Origin: Parapedobacter soli
Lineage (GTDB): Bacteria > Bacteroidota > Bacteroidia > Sphingobacteriales > Sphingobacteriaceae
DNA: 64,000 nucleotides
Assembly: GCF_025460835.1 (NCBI RefSeq)
Contig: NZ_JAMXAY010000004.1
Coordinates: 91,450-155,449 of the forward strand
Direction of reading: 5' to 3'
Shown here: piece by piece, positions 7,707 to 16,654 of the stretch
Layout of the letters: every line of letters starts with the position of its first letter
How positions within the stretch are numbered: position 1 is the stretch's first letter
Made by a program: the position numbers and the translations under genes
The notes under the pieces: generated by a model
Databases searched by the model: none
Seen by the model: the letters and a program-made list of their open reading frames with translations, nothing else
Told to the model about the DNA's origin: nothing

Positions 7707-9746
7707 TTATTTCCTGAATCCGGGGCGCATGGAACCATGACCACGCTGCGGGGGCCGGGGTGGTGCGGGTGGTTTGTACCGGGTCACGATATGCTGCACC
7801 TCGGTATTGATGCGGTGGAAGTTCTGAAGCAGGATTTCATCCTTCCGCCCCCGGAAGTCGTAGAAGACGGGTAGCTCCCGGTAGGCTTCTTCCTCGGCTT
7901 TGATGGCCTTCAGGTCGAGGTCAACACGGCAGTTCACCGCGGAAGTCTCAAACTTGCCCGTGTATTTATCCACGGCGTCCGATGCGAGGATGCCGACCAT
8001 CTCGCCAGCTTTAAGGGAAGCGATTTTCCCTGCGGGTATGAGCGGTTCGAGGTTTTCGTTGATGGTCAGGGACGTTTTCGTCCGGTCGATGGCGATGCTT
8101 TCCCCCTGCTGTTTGACCTTTCCGAATAGGCGTTCCATCCATTCGAGGGTATCCTTGTCCCGGACGGAACCACTGAGGATGTTACCGACGATGGAGGTAA
8201 TGGTTGCGGCGGTTTCCTTACCGTACTGCTGCTTGAACATCGTCAATTCCTGCACTCCCAATATGGCGCTCACGCGATTGCTTCTCGCCTGGGAAATGAT
8301 GTTTTCGACACGGTGCATATACAGGGTAGGTGCTTCGTCCACCACGAGTCCCACCGGAATATTCCCCCTTGAATTGACCAGCCTGCTGATCCGGTTGATG
8401 ACGACCGAATAGGACGCCGAGTTGATGCTCTGTGTATTCGGGTTGCTGGCAAGCACCAATATGGAGGGTGCTTCGGGGTTACTGACTTTCAGATCGAAAT
8501 CGTCACCGGAGAAAACCCAGAAGGTCTCCTTGGTGGCCAGGCGGCTGATGAAAATCTTGAGGGTACCGACCTGCCCTTCGAGCTGGTCAAAGGCACGCGC
8601 CTTGTACGCGGTCATAAAGGGCGAGAGCAGGGATTGGAGTTCTTTATTGCTGAACAGCACCGTAAATATTTCCTCGTATGAACGGTTGAGGAAGGCCAGC
8701 ACATGCGGGAAGCTGGAATACTTCCCTTCATCGTACTTGCTGAAAAAGTAGATACAGGCCGCGAGGAAATTGATGGCGGACTGGGTGAAGAACTGGTCGC
8801 TGCCACCCGATTTATCACCTTTTTTCATGGCTTCCACGAGCCCCTCCGCGGTTTCCGAAGCATCGGCTAGGGTCTGGAGGTAATCGCTGCGCCACGGATT
8901 GACGCGCCTGCTTCTCTCGGGTTCATTCAGGTTGATCACATGGAACTGGAAATCTTTCAGTTTCCCTTGCTGTTTACCGAGCAGGTAGTGGTAGTAGGCC
9001 ACTTTTCCGAGATCGGGGAACTTGAAATCGAATATGCAGAGTGTCCACTGCAAGGCAACAAGCTGGCGGATAATCGGCATGAAAACCGAGAAACTCTTAC
9101 CTGATCCCGGTGTGCCTACGACCAACGCGCCGCGGAATAAATTCTCAAGTACGATGAATCCCTTGCGTACTTTCCGCTTATAATAGAAGAGCATTGGGAT
9201 GTTGACCGCGTAGGGCGTGGTCTTGGGTTTGGTAGGCTGCATAAAAGATTCCTCTTCCACGTTCCAGCGGTCCTTGCCCAACCGTGAGCCGATGATTTTG
9301 GATACGTTGTCCATGGCAACGTGCAGGAGCAGTGTCCCGGTGACGGAGCATGCGATGTAGCCCAGATCGTACCAGCTTGTATAAGGGATGGGCCAATGAC
9401 CGGACCTGCCATAGCACCAAAGGCTTGCCATCAGCAATACCAATCCAGCGGCGAGGGGATAGGCGATGGCGCTTTTGGGATTGAGGTCCTTTTCCTTGCG
9501 GCTAAGTGTCCCGATGGATACCAGACAGATCAGGACCAGTGTAAACAGTTTACTGTTCAACGGGAAATCATAGATTGCAATCCGCGCCATGCGCGCGAGG
9601 AAGTGGGAAAGCCCGTAGCGTTCGCTTATGGGGCTGATGATAACCTTTTCAGCGTAGATGAACATCAGGACATCGATGGCCACGGATAGGTATATCGCGA
9701 ATTGCAGGAAGCGGTGCATCGCTTGCTGTTCTTTGGTTTCATCCAT
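7707..9746 (-). CDS. Type IV coupling protein (VirD4/TraG-type ATPase)
   Basis: Couples the relaxosome to the transfer channel and energises DNA export from the inner membrane. The 679-residue length is usual. The first 160 residues contain about four hydrophobic segments; Walker A is GTPGSGKS at 211-218; the Walker B region is VGLVVDEAPTLY with Asp470-Glu471; a central helical all-alpha domain lies between them. The tail is proline- and arginine-rich (PPAPPRPPQRG). It is separated from the upstream gene by a hairpin terminator, so it may be expressed at a different level from the channel genes. Bacteroidota literature uses MobC or TraG for such proteins. Confidence 0.92.
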   Translation of the reverse strand: MDETKEQQAMHRFLQFAIYLSVAIDVLMFIYAEKVIISPISERYGLSHFLARMARIAIYDFPLNSKLFTLVLICLVSIGTLSRKEKDLNPKSAIAYPLAAGLVLLMASLWCYGRSGHWPIPYTSWYDLGYIACSVTGTLLLHVAMDNVSKIIGSRLGKDRWNVEEESFMQPTKPKTTPYAVNIPMLFYYKRKVRKGFIVLENLFRGALVVGTPGSGKSFSVFMPIIRQLVALQWTLCIFDFKFPDLGKVAYYHYLLGKQQGKLKDFQFHVINLNEPERSRRVNPWRSDYLQTLADASETAEGLVEAMKKGDKSGGSDQFFTQSAINFLAACIYFFSKYDEGKYSSFPHVLAFLNRSYEEIFTVLFSNKELQSLLSPFMTAYKARAFDQLEGQVGTLKIFISRLATKETFWVFSGDDFDLKVSNPEAPSILVLASNPNTQSINSASYSVVINRISRLVNSRGNIPVGLVVDEAPTLYMHRVENIISQARSNRVSAILGVQELTMFKQQYGKETAATITSIVGNILSGSVRDKDTLEWMERLFGKVKQQGESIAIDRTKTSLTINENLEPLIPAGKIASLKAGEMVGILASDAVDKYTGKFETSAVNCRVDLDLKAIKAEEEAYRELPVFYDFRGRKDEILLQNFHRINTEVQHIVTRYKPPAPPRPPQRGHGSMRPGFRK

Positions 9747-9801
9747 AAATGATGTGGTTTGAACGGCCGGAAGCCAAGCCCACGTTTCCGTGGATAAATG
9801 G

Positions 9802-9829
9802 AAAAAGATTGGGGGCTATTAAAGCCCCC
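9802..9829 (-). terminator. Rho-independent terminator between the channel operon and the coupling-protein gene
   Basis: Read on the minus strand, GGGGGCT and AGCCCCC pair around a TTAAT loop and are followed by a T-rich run (AATCTTTTT). The stop codon of the 9819-10250 gene lies within this hairpin. It probably lowers read-through into the coupling-protein gene. Confidence 0.75.
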
Positions 9830-10250
9830 TCCCCGGTTTCTGTTGCTGGTCGGGTCTGTCTACTATAAACCCGATCCGTTCATCGACGGTGAATACGATG
9901 ACTTTTGAAATCCTATCATGGGTCATTGCCCAATCAAGTGCCTCCCGCTGGACTTCCGGTATCCCGGTCGCATGAAGCTGATACATTTCAAAAATGTCGA
10001 CGACTTCCGCGGCATCCATTTCGAATAATTCAATGTCACCGCGTAATTTATCCACCACCATGTCAGGGGGGATTAGCATCAACAGGGCATCCGTGTTGTA
10101 AAGGCCGATTACGTTATCCTTGAACCTGACGTAGGCGAGACGGCCTTCGCCGACGAGATGGGTAATGGTTCCCATATGTCCCTGCATGTTCACGGGATCG
10201 GTGGTGAGGCCGGGATGGACCATGACCACGGTTCCTTCCAAATTTTCCAT
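9819..10250 (-). CDS. Conserved element protein, paralog of the 7252-7680 gene
   Basis: A 143-residue protein from an ATG at 10250 (MENLEGTVVMVHP); a TTG two codons upstream is less likely. Its N-terminal domain carries the same VHPxLTTDP-x4-QGxxG pattern as the gene at 7252-7680, followed by the same LYxTDALL block, so the pair arose by duplication. The C-terminal half differs. It lies directly downstream of traN and ends in a terminator. Function unknown. Confidence 0.65.
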   Translation of the reverse strand: MENLEGTVVMVHPGLTTDPVNMQGHMGTITHLVGEGRLAYVRFKDNVIGLYNTDALLMLIPPDMVVDKLRGDIELFEMDAAEVVDIFEMYQLHATGIPEVQREALDWAMTHDRISKVIVFTVDERIGFIVDRPDQQQKPGRGL

Positions 10251-10267
10251 AATCAATACATCAGGCG

Positions 10268-11107
10268 TTAAAAAGTATCAGCCCGGAGGATATCCTTGTA
10301 CCTTATCTTCAAGGTTATCGTCCTGCCGGAAATCTGCTTTTCGGAGAGTTCGACATTCAGCACCTTGTTTTCCGGGAAGGTGACCTTTTCCAATACATAG
10401 ATGTTCCGGTAACTCCGCTTGAATGTCCCAAGCGGGTAAAGCTGCCAGACGGGTTTGATTTCGATGGACTGCACGTTGGTAGCCTTGGTTATCTTTCTAT
10501 CCTCGATCTTGAAACGTATCTCGTCGATATCGTATATGAGGTTGGTCGTATTGAGGTAAGTGATGTCCAGCAGTACGAGGTCACCGACCGTGTAAACGCT
10601 GTTCAGCCGGGCGTGGATACCGTAATCGCTTGCCTTGCTGACAGGGGATGCATTGCGCGAAGCAAGTAGCGAAATCGCGTGTCGGCGTAGTTCGGGGGTA
10701 GTAAGTTCCACCGGAACGTGGAGCGGTTGGGTGTGATGGGGCAGTATGCGGAAGCTGGTGGTCAGTGAACCACCCGATACGGTCCGGTTTGCCCGGAGTC
10801 CGTATTGGGCCATGAAACTTTCGCCGATGACCGTGACCACCCCGAGGTCATATGGTGGGCCAGCGTTTCCCTCTACGGAGTCAGGTAGCCATTTAAGCCG
10901 CAGGACGTTGGGTTCGGGAAGGTCGCCCACTACCCCATGCGTTGAAATGTCAACGTAACGGATGGGTTCGGGTGAGATGATGTGCAGGGAGCTACGGCCA
11001 TCCATGACGATGCCGGGCAGTTCGCTGCGGTAGGTCCGGGTATTTTGCTGTGCGTAAAGGTGGGTCCCTGAGAATATCAGGGACAGGATCATGATGAATG
11101 TCTTCAT
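10268..11107 (-). CDS. traN: Conjugative transposon protein TraN (VirB9-like)
   Basis: Periplasmic component of the transfer channel, the Bacteroidota counterpart of VirB9 in the outer-membrane core complex. The 279-residue protein has a signal peptide ending near LYAQQN (about residue 20). A strand-rich N-terminal domain follows (LHIISPEPIRYVDISTHGVVGDLPEPNVLRLK has the usual start), then a C-terminal beta domain (NLIYDIDEIRFKIEDRK). It lies next to traM, as in CTnDOT-type elements. The name follows from family pattern and order. Confidence 0.85.
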   Translation of the reverse strand: MKTFIMILSLIFSGTHLYAQQNTRTYRSELPGIVMDGRSSLHIISPEPIRYVDISTHGVVGDLPEPNVLRLKWLPDSVEGNAGPPYDLGVVTVIGESFMAQYGLRANRTVSGGSLTTSFRILPHHTQPLHVPVELTTPELRRHAISLLASRNASPVSKASDYGIHARLNSVYTVGDLVLLDITYLNTTNLIYDIDEIRFKIEDRKITKATNVQSIEIKPVWQLYPLGTFKRSYRNIYVLEKVTFPENKVLNVELSEKQISGRTITLKIRYKDILRADTF

Positions 11108-11119
11108 TATATGTGGGTT

Positions 11120-12325
11120 TTAATAGTTGCTTTGATTGTTTCGGAGTTCCTCGGGGTCAATCAGGTAAACGAGCGTGTTGTACTTTATCTTGGCCTTGTT
11201 CTGGCGGATGACCCTGCTTACGGCGGTACTTGTCGATTGGAACATCTTCTGCAGCATGCTCATGACCAGCTGGCTGTTGTTCTCGGCCGCCTGCTGGAGG
11301 GAGATTCCCTGACCGGCACCGCCGCCGAGGTCACGTGTGAACTCCCTGAAGGCCGAGGCGGGAACGTAAAGCCCCGGCAATCCGTCATGGTCATAGACCT
11401 CCAACGTTACCGGGAGGATATGCTGCCCGTTCATGATGGAAGTGACCGTGAGGTTGACGCGCTGTCCGGTAAAGCCGGAAACCTGTGCGTAGATATAGGT
11501 TCCCTTTTTAATAAGGAAGCGCCCGGCCATCATGTCGTCAAGCAGGCGGATGCGGAGCCTTGATCCGGCGTATCCCTTTATATCCTGATCGACGATGGCC
11601 GTGATGGGAGTTTCTTCGTTTTCGGGCTTTACCGTGTTGAATACCGCGGCCGGGCCGGATACTTTGGTGACATCGAGTTTGCTGGCCATGGCTTCCCGCT
11701 CCTGCTGGGCGTGCAGCTCGGCCTGCCTGATGCGTTCCTGTTCGGCACGGTATTCGGGATCGTTCGCTTTCGCCATGCTGTCGACCATTTCCATCTGCTG
11801 CCGGAAGAGTTCCATGGGGTCGGGCTGATCGGCCCGGACAGGTGTTCCGGGCTTCTGGGAGGAGGGTTGGCCTACGGCAGCGAGCGCTTCCTGCAACGCT
11901 TTTTCGTGGGGATCGCCCGAAACCGCGGGCAGTTGCGGGTCTGCCGCAGAGGGAGGTTCCCCGGTTAGCGGACTGCCGTATCGTGCTTTCATGGCACGGT
12001 CGATGGAGTCCAGCATACGGCGCTCCTGTTCGTTATAAAGGGTATTGGGGACTTCGGTTTCCACCTGCTCTTCCCCGATATGCCCGATGGCGGTATAACC
12101 GTCGCCCTGCCGGTACTGGTCACGGTAGGCTTCCAGTTTGTCGGACAGGGTGCGGCTCCGCACCTGTTCGGATACCCCGGCCAGATCGGTTTGCAGGGAT
12201 TCCCTGCCCGCGTGCGGGGTCCGTTCCTTACCGAAGCTGCTCTTGTATATGTAAAAGAATATGCAGAGGAATGGTAACACGATGAGCGGTATGACGTACC
12301 GCGGTTTTCTGAAATCTATGGTCAT
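11120..12325 (-). CDS. traM: Conjugative transposon protein TraM (VirB10-like)
   Basis: Channel protein spanning the periplasm, comparable to VirB10. The 401-residue protein has one transmembrane segment near residues 10-28 (YVIPLIVLPFLCIFFYIY), a long Gln/Glu/Pro-rich periplasmic linker, and a C-terminal beta-barrel-like domain with ITAIVDQDIKGYAGSRLRIRLLDD and the GTYIYAQVSGFTGQRVNL block typical of TraM. It overlaps traL by ATGA, so the two are probably coupled. Confidence 0.88.
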   Translation of the reverse strand: MTIDFRKPRYVIPLIVLPFLCIFFYIYKSSFGKERTPHAGRESLQTDLAGVSEQVRSRTLSDKLEAYRDQYRQGDGYTAIGHIGEEQVETEVPNTLYNEQERRMLDSIDRAMKARYGSPLTGEPPSAADPQLPAVSGDPHEKALQEALAAVGQPSSQKPGTPVRADQPDPMELFRQQMEMVDSMAKANDPEYRAEQERIRQAELHAQQEREAMASKLDVTKVSGPAAVFNTVKPENEETPITAIVDQDIKGYAGSRLRIRLLDDMMAGRFLIKKGTYIYAQVSGFTGQRVNLTVTSIMNGQHILPVTLEVYDHDGLPGLYVPASAFREFTRDLGGGAGQGISLQQAAENNSQLVMSMLQKMFQSTSTAVSRVIRQNKAKIKYNTLVYLIDPEELRNNQSNY

Positions 12326-12750
12326 GGTTCACTGTTTTTGTTTTCGGATATGTTTTGCTGCAAGCGCTCGTAGCGTTGCAATGCTTCGATGAGCCGGACG
12401 CTATCGGCCGTTCCGAGGCTGCCCTTTTCGATGATGGCCTGTATCTCCTGCTGTATTCCGGAAATCTCCCGTAGCGTTCCGTATGTGCGCACAATCCCAC
12501 CGATGGAACGGCCCGCGCTGCTTGGCGGAGGCTGTGGAAGGGCCGCCAACCCCGGTGGCGGACCCGGGCGCATGACGGTAAAGGCGACGATACCTGAAAC
12601 CAGGATGCAGGCGAGCATGGCGGCAAGGGCATGCAGGGGGTGCCGCTCTACCCATAATCGGAAGCCGTTGCCCAACTGTTGGATACCGAGGCGGACGTCC
12701 CGGCCCTGACCGGCATCCGTATCGGGATTAGAAGGTGTTTTTCTGTACAT
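12322..12750 (-). CDS. traL: TraL-like small membrane protein
   Basis: A 142-residue protein with one membrane segment around residues 41-58 (ALAAMLACILVSGIVAFTV), a Pro-rich linker, then a helical, probably coiled-coil end. It has no catalytic motif. It is called TraL from its position between traK and traM, where CTnDOT-like operons carry traL, rather than from sequence alone. It overlaps traK by 23 bases and traM by 4. Confidence 0.65.
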   Translation of the reverse strand: MYRKTPSNPDTDAGQGRDVRLGIQQLGNGFRLWVERHPLHALAAMLACILVSGIVAFTVMRPGPPPGLAALPQPPPSSAGRSIGGIVRTYGTLREISGIQQEIQAIIEKGSLGTADSVRLIEALQRYERLQQNISENKNSEP

Positions 12751-13348
12751 GTCGGATATCTTTGTTTTCGAGTGTCTTCCATCCCGTAATCAGTACGGCA
12801 TGGGGGTTGTTTTCAGAGCGGATTTCGAGGTCGTTGAGGTAGCCTTCGGTAACCAGCGAGCGCATGATGGCGGAGCTGCGGCGATCGATTTTCTGTGTTC
12901 CGTAGTAGCGGAAGTAGCGTTTGGACATATCGATGAGGATGCTGTCGGTGCGGATGGTCAGTACGGCACTGGAGGAAAGGATGGAATTGAAAAAACCCTT
13001 TTCCTTGAGGTTGTTGTACTGGAGGGCACCGCTCTCATCGATCAGGTACATCGCCTGCCTCATCTGGTATTCGATGAACTTGTCGTCGGGTGTCAATGAG
13101 AAAAAAAGGCGATGGAAACGGCCCACATGCGAGCGGTATTCGGCTTCGCGGTTCATCTGCACATCGGTCTGCCTTGCGGGCATAGGGACGTTTGCGGCGT
13201 CCATGATATAGATGCTTTTCCGTGCGTCCACCACCTGCCTATAGGCAAAGAAGGATACGCCCAGCACCATCAGCACTGCGGCGATGAGGCTGCCCGCCGA
13301 GAGGAACGTAGCGAGTTTCACTTTGGTTTCTATGTTCTTGATGATCAT
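12728..13348 (-). CDS. traK: Conjugative transposon protein TraK (VirB8-like)
   Basis: Inner-membrane assembly protein of the transfer channel, in the place of VirB8. The 206-residue protein has a short cytoplasmic start (MIIKNIETKVKLATF), one transmembrane segment (about 15-36) and a periplasmic domain with the TraK-type blocks RQTDVQMNREAEYRSHV and YQMRQAMYLIDESG. It lies directly after traJ in the operon. Confidence 0.88.
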   Translation of the reverse strand: MIIKNIETKVKLATFLSAGSLIAAVLMVLGVSFFAYRQVVDARKSIYIMDAANVPMPARQTDVQMNREAEYRSHVGRFHRLFFSLTPDDKFIEYQMRQAMYLIDESGALQYNNLKEKGFFNSILSSSAVLTIRTDSILIDMSKRYFRYYGTQKIDRRSSAIMRSLVTEGYLNDLEIRSENNPHAVLITGWKTLENKDIRHVQKNTF

Positions 13349-13357
13349 GTGTGTTTT

Positions 13358-14503
13358 CTATTTTTTGATTCCCCTTGTCAATACCCTGCCGAGCATGCGC
13401 GACATGCCCGAAGCCCCCCTGCCCATGGTGGATGCTGCCGATGAGATACCGGAGGTCGAGATAATCCATGTGGAGATGCTGGGGACGGTGAGCATGGTCA
13501 GCGCACCGATGATGAACGTGCCGATGACCATGCCGAATGACAGGATTCCATTGCCGGCGAACCAGCTTAGTTTTTCGATGTCCGGGCCTGCCGTTCCGAC
13601 CAGTTCCTGATAGCGGGTGATTTCGGCTTCCATGGCGTATTGCTGGAAAAGCGAGGATACGTACAGGACAAGGTAGGCGATGCCGGAATACAGGTTTACC
13701 GATATGAAGCGGGCTATCCAAGTGCTGAAGGAATCGCGGAAAGCGGGCAGGATGCTTGCTGCTACCGAGAAGGGGCCAAGGATGATGAGTACCGTCGAGA
13801 AGATGATCTGGATGATGAAGATGACGTATACGCAGATCCTCAGCAGCCATACGGCAAGGGTTTCGAGGAGGGATGTCATCAGGAGCTGCCAGCTGACCTT
13901 GAGCCGGTTGCTCATTTCCACGATGGGGTTCCATACCGCGGCGAATCCCTCCTTTACCGAAGACTTGACGGACTCCCAGGACTTTTCGTACCACGTATCG
14001 GCTTCGATCCTTGCGGTTTCCGTCTCAGCCTCCACGGTGAGCAATTGGTCGGTGATGTCCACCATGAGTTTGGCCCGCTGTAGGCGGAGGTTGTTGACCT
14101 CGGTCTGGCTTCCATCGAACAGGGCCTCGGTCTTTGCCGATACGATGTCGGTGGGATACGCCACCACGCGCGTGAAGATGGGCCACCAGAGGATGACCAT
14201 GACCAGCCCGAATGGCCGGAGCAGGGGCATGATTTCCAGCTGCTTATCACCCGCCATCATCTCGTAGATCTTGATGGCGAAAAAGATGAGCATAAAGATG
14301 GCGCTGAGCGCCTGTGCATCGGCAATGAAGGCATCGTAGTGTGTCCAGATGGTATTCTTCATCTGCCTGAGGAAGTGCATCATGCCTTCCTCGTAGACGC
14401 CGTTCCCCTGTAGGAAGTTGAAGGTATCCTTAAAGGAGTCCGGCACGCTGACGGGCTGCCCCTGCAACCCGAAGCTGCCCGTTAGTAGATTCGTAAGGTT
14501 CAT
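13358..14503 (-). CDS. traJ: Conjugative transposon protein TraJ (polytopic, VirB6-like)
   Basis: Polytopic inner-membrane channel protein. I place the start at the ATG at 14503 (MNLTNLLTGSFGLQG), which gives 381 residues; the longer open frame back to 14665 lies inside the upstream gene. There are about six hydrophobic segments (for example QALSAIFMLIFFAIKIYEMM, VVMVIL, and LLRICVYVIFIIQIIFSTVL), with conserved IARFISVNLYSGIAYLVLYV near residue 275 and a Gly/Ser-rich end. Confidence 0.85.
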   Translation of the reverse strand: MNLTNLLTGSFGLQGQPVSVPDSFKDTFNFLQGNGVYEEGMMHFLRQMKNTIWTHYDAFIADAQALSAIFMLIFFAIKIYEMMAGDKQLEIMPLLRPFGLVMVILWWPIFTRVVAYPTDIVSAKTEALFDGSQTEVNNLRLQRAKLMVDITDQLLTVEAETETARIEADTWYEKSWESVKSSVKEGFAAVWNPIVEMSNRLKVSWQLLMTSLLETLAVWLLRICVYVIFIIQIIFSTVLIILGPFSVAASILPAFRDSFSTWIARFISVNLYSGIAYLVLYVSSLFQQYAMEAEITRYQELVGTAGPDIEKLSWFAGNGILSFGMVIGTFIIGALTMLTVPSISTWIISTSGISSAASTMGRGASGMSRMLGRVLTRGIKK

Positions 14504-14514
14504 TTTGCTTGTTT

Positions 14515-15303
14515 TTAAAGTTTCGATTTCCGGAGGACGTCGTCGGCAATCCGTATGTCCGACCTGCCCGGTATAACGCTGACGGACTGTGGGAATCCGC
14601 GGATCTCCCGGTTGGCCCGCGCCAGTTTGAGGTACAGGCCGGCACGCTGCTTCTTTGCTTCCCATATCGATCGGAGCTGGCGGTATTCGCCGAGCATGCG
14701 GTGGTAGGCCATGATGCGCGAGCCGCGGTCGATATCGGCGGTTCTTGCCCCTGCCAGCCGTTCAGCCAGTGCCGTGGATTCCTCAAGGTACCACTCCAGT
14801 GCGCCTGTACGGGTAAGGTAATCCCGTACTTCGGCGGTGCTGCCGTCGAGGGCATCGCCCCCCTGTCCCCCGGTGAGTGGCCGGAACTCGTTGCTGTAAT
14901 AGAGCAGCCAGAGCGGATCGGCCGCGGATACGGCACCTGCATGGTTCGCCAGTTCGGTGACGGCGGTACGGCGTAGGGTATCCGCATGTTTTTTGTAGGC
15001 TTCCTCGGTGCTCTTCATGGCGGACACGAGCAGCAGCCGGAGTGTCTGCGGACCTGACAGGCTGAGGGGACGCCTGTCGGTCCGGGGGTAACGGGGATGC
15101 AACGCCCATGTGATCCAATACTGGTAATTGAGGCTTAGGAAGCCTCTTTTTGGGGTGAATTTATCGCGGTCCCACTGTTTGAAGACCATGCGTTCCTGCT
15201 GGTTGACGATATGTTTGTCGGTCTGGTATTTGACGGTCTGTGCCGACGCTTCCGTCAGGAGCAGCAGGCAGAGCAGTGGCCATATGAAAAGGTGCATGTT
15301 CAT
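14515..15303 (-). CDS. Secreted transfer-operon protein (DUF5045-like)
   Basis: A 262-residue exported protein from the ATG at 15303 (MNMHLFIWPLLC); a TTG two codons upstream is also possible. The signal peptide ends near ASAQ. The body is helical, with WYLEESTALAERLAGAR and a coiled-coil-like YHRMLGEYRQLRSIWEAKKQR. The last residues (IRIADDVLRKSKL) resemble the end of the third traI-like paralog (RIADDIVRNAKYLKQ), so this gene may be a distant member of the same group. DUF5045 is my best guess at the family; function unknown. Confidence 0.65.
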   Translation of the reverse strand: MNMHLFIWPLLCLLLLTEASAQTVKYQTDKHIVNQQERMVFKQWDRDKFTPKRGFLSLNYQYWITWALHPRYPRTDRRPLSLSGPQTLRLLLVSAMKSTEEAYKKHADTLRRTAVTELANHAGAVSAADPLWLLYYSNEFRPLTGGQGGDALDGSTAEVRDYLTRTGALEWYLEESTALAERLAGARTADIDRGSRIMAYHRMLGEYRQLRSIWEAKKQRAGLYLKLARANREIRGFPQSVSVIPGRSDIRIADDVLRKSKL

Positions 15304-15305
15304 GG

Positions 15306-15995
15306 TCAATTGTCATTTAGTGAATTGATGTTGAAGATGATGCCGTCCACCAAGCGTTTGTCCCGGTTGACGAACTGGCCGTAAGGGTTGAGCGTACGGA
15401 ATATCCCCTTGAATTTTGCGAGGTACATGGATCGGTGCATGCTATATGCGAGTGAGCGCATGACACGGAGTTCGAGGACGATTTTGCGTAGCAGGGCATC
15501 GCACTTTCCGTAGTCCATCAGTACGTTCTGCCCCTCTTTGAGTACGAAATCGGAAACTTCCGCCACGAGCGCCACCCCACGGTCCTTCATCTGCCGGGCA
15601 ACGCCTTCGGCAAATAGCAGCAGATGGGGTGCATCCCTTGCCGTCTGTACCATTCCGTTGCATTCGCGGATGATCTCGCTGCTAATACGGCCGATCTGCT
15701 GGACGGTCAGCCCGGATTTCAGGGCTTGGTCGACTTCGGTAAGGGAGCGATAGATCATATCCTGTACAGCGACCACGGCGCTTACATTGATATTGATGTC
15801 ATCCAGACGCTCCCTGATGGTCTTCAGGTAGCTGTTGTGGGCAATCTCGGCAGTAGAGCGGACAGCGGCGTTCGCGCCCACGATGGCTAGGTGCTTGCTG
15901 TCGTAGATGATGGTAACGTAACTCTGCGCATTGGCAAAAGACGTTCCCAGCACGTTCATTGCCAGTAGCAGCAGGGCTGTCTTCATGGTGTTCAT
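15306..15995 (-). CDS. TraI-like secreted protein, paralog 3
   Basis: A 229-residue exported helical protein with a signal peptide ending near ANAQ (residue 24). The C-terminus LNPYGQFVNRDKRLVDGII is shared with the two upstream genes. In CTnDOT-type operons a TraI protein occupies the site after traG; here three tandem genes do so. It overlaps its upstream neighbour by ATGA. Periplasmic location is inferred from the signal peptide; the biochemical role is unknown. Confidence 0.7.
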   Translation of the reverse strand: MNTMKTALLLLAMNVLGTSFANAQSYVTIIYDSKHLAIVGANAAVRSTAEIAHNSYLKTIRERLDDININVSAVVAVQDMIYRSLTEVDQALKSGLTVQQIGRISSEIIRECNGMVQTARDAPHLLLFAEGVARQMKDRGVALVAEVSDFVLKEGQNVLMDYGKCDALLRKIVLELRVMRSLAYSMHRSMYLAKFKGIFRTLNPYGQFVNRDKRLVDGIIFNINSLNDN

Positions 15996-16654
15996 CGGCG
16001 GGTCTGTTTGAGTTTGTCTAGGATGTTGTCTACCAGCTGGTGGTCACGGTTGACGTATCCTCCGAAAGGATTCATGGATGGGTTTTCGTGACTCCGGCCA
16101 GCATGGTACATACTGGCCGCAAGTCCCCGTGAAGTCCCGGCAATCAGCCGGAGTTCCGTCAGCACGTGGCCGAACAGGAGCCTTCGGTCGGATGCCTTCA
16201 TCTGGTTGACGTCACGGATACTGATGGCCAGCGCGTAGAGGTAGCGGCTGAGCCGGTATGCCCTGTCGGCCAGATCGGCCTCCGCCCCGTATGCCAGGGA
16301 TATGAGCAGCGGGTCCTGCCCTGCCAACCTGACGATGGATGCCTGCTGTTCGACGATTTCCCGTATAATCGGCGCGGCCTGCAAACCGATCCGGGTCGCA
16401 TCGATGGCGAGCCCGATGGTGTGGAACCGGCTTTGCAGCGTGCGGTACTTTTGTTTAAGCGCATCCATTTTCGAGCGGTTGACTTCTTCGTTTGCCGAGG
16501 CAACGGCCTGCCTGTTCCGGGCGGTTGTCTGCCGTTCGTACTCGTCTTTGCTATGCTGCACGAGCTGGTGCAGCAGTTCGACGTTCAGCTGGGCGTAGCC
16601 ACCCTTGGATATCCCTGTCAAAAAGAGAAAGGCAATGAAAATAAAGGCTCTCAT
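15992..16654 (-). CDS. TraI-like secreted protein, paralog 2
   Basis: A 220-residue protein starting MRAFIFIAFLFLTG at the ATGA overlap with the upstream gene; the longer frame to 16765 is rejected because it lies inside that gene. The signal peptide ends near GYAQ. A Gln/Arg-rich helical region follows, and the family end MNPFGGYVNRDHQLVDNIL is clear. It is the most divergent of the three tandem copies in its middle region. Confidence 0.7.
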   Translation of the reverse strand: MRAFIFIAFLFLTGISKGGYAQLNVELLHQLVQHSKDEYERQTTARNRQAVASANEEVNRSKMDALKQKYRTLQSRFHTIGLAIDATRIGLQAAPIIREIVEQQASIVRLAGQDPLLISLAYGAEADLADRAYRLSRYLYALAISIRDVNQMKASDRRLLFGHVLTELRLIAGTSRGLAASMYHAGRSHENPSMNPFGGYVNRDHQLVDNILDKLKQTRR

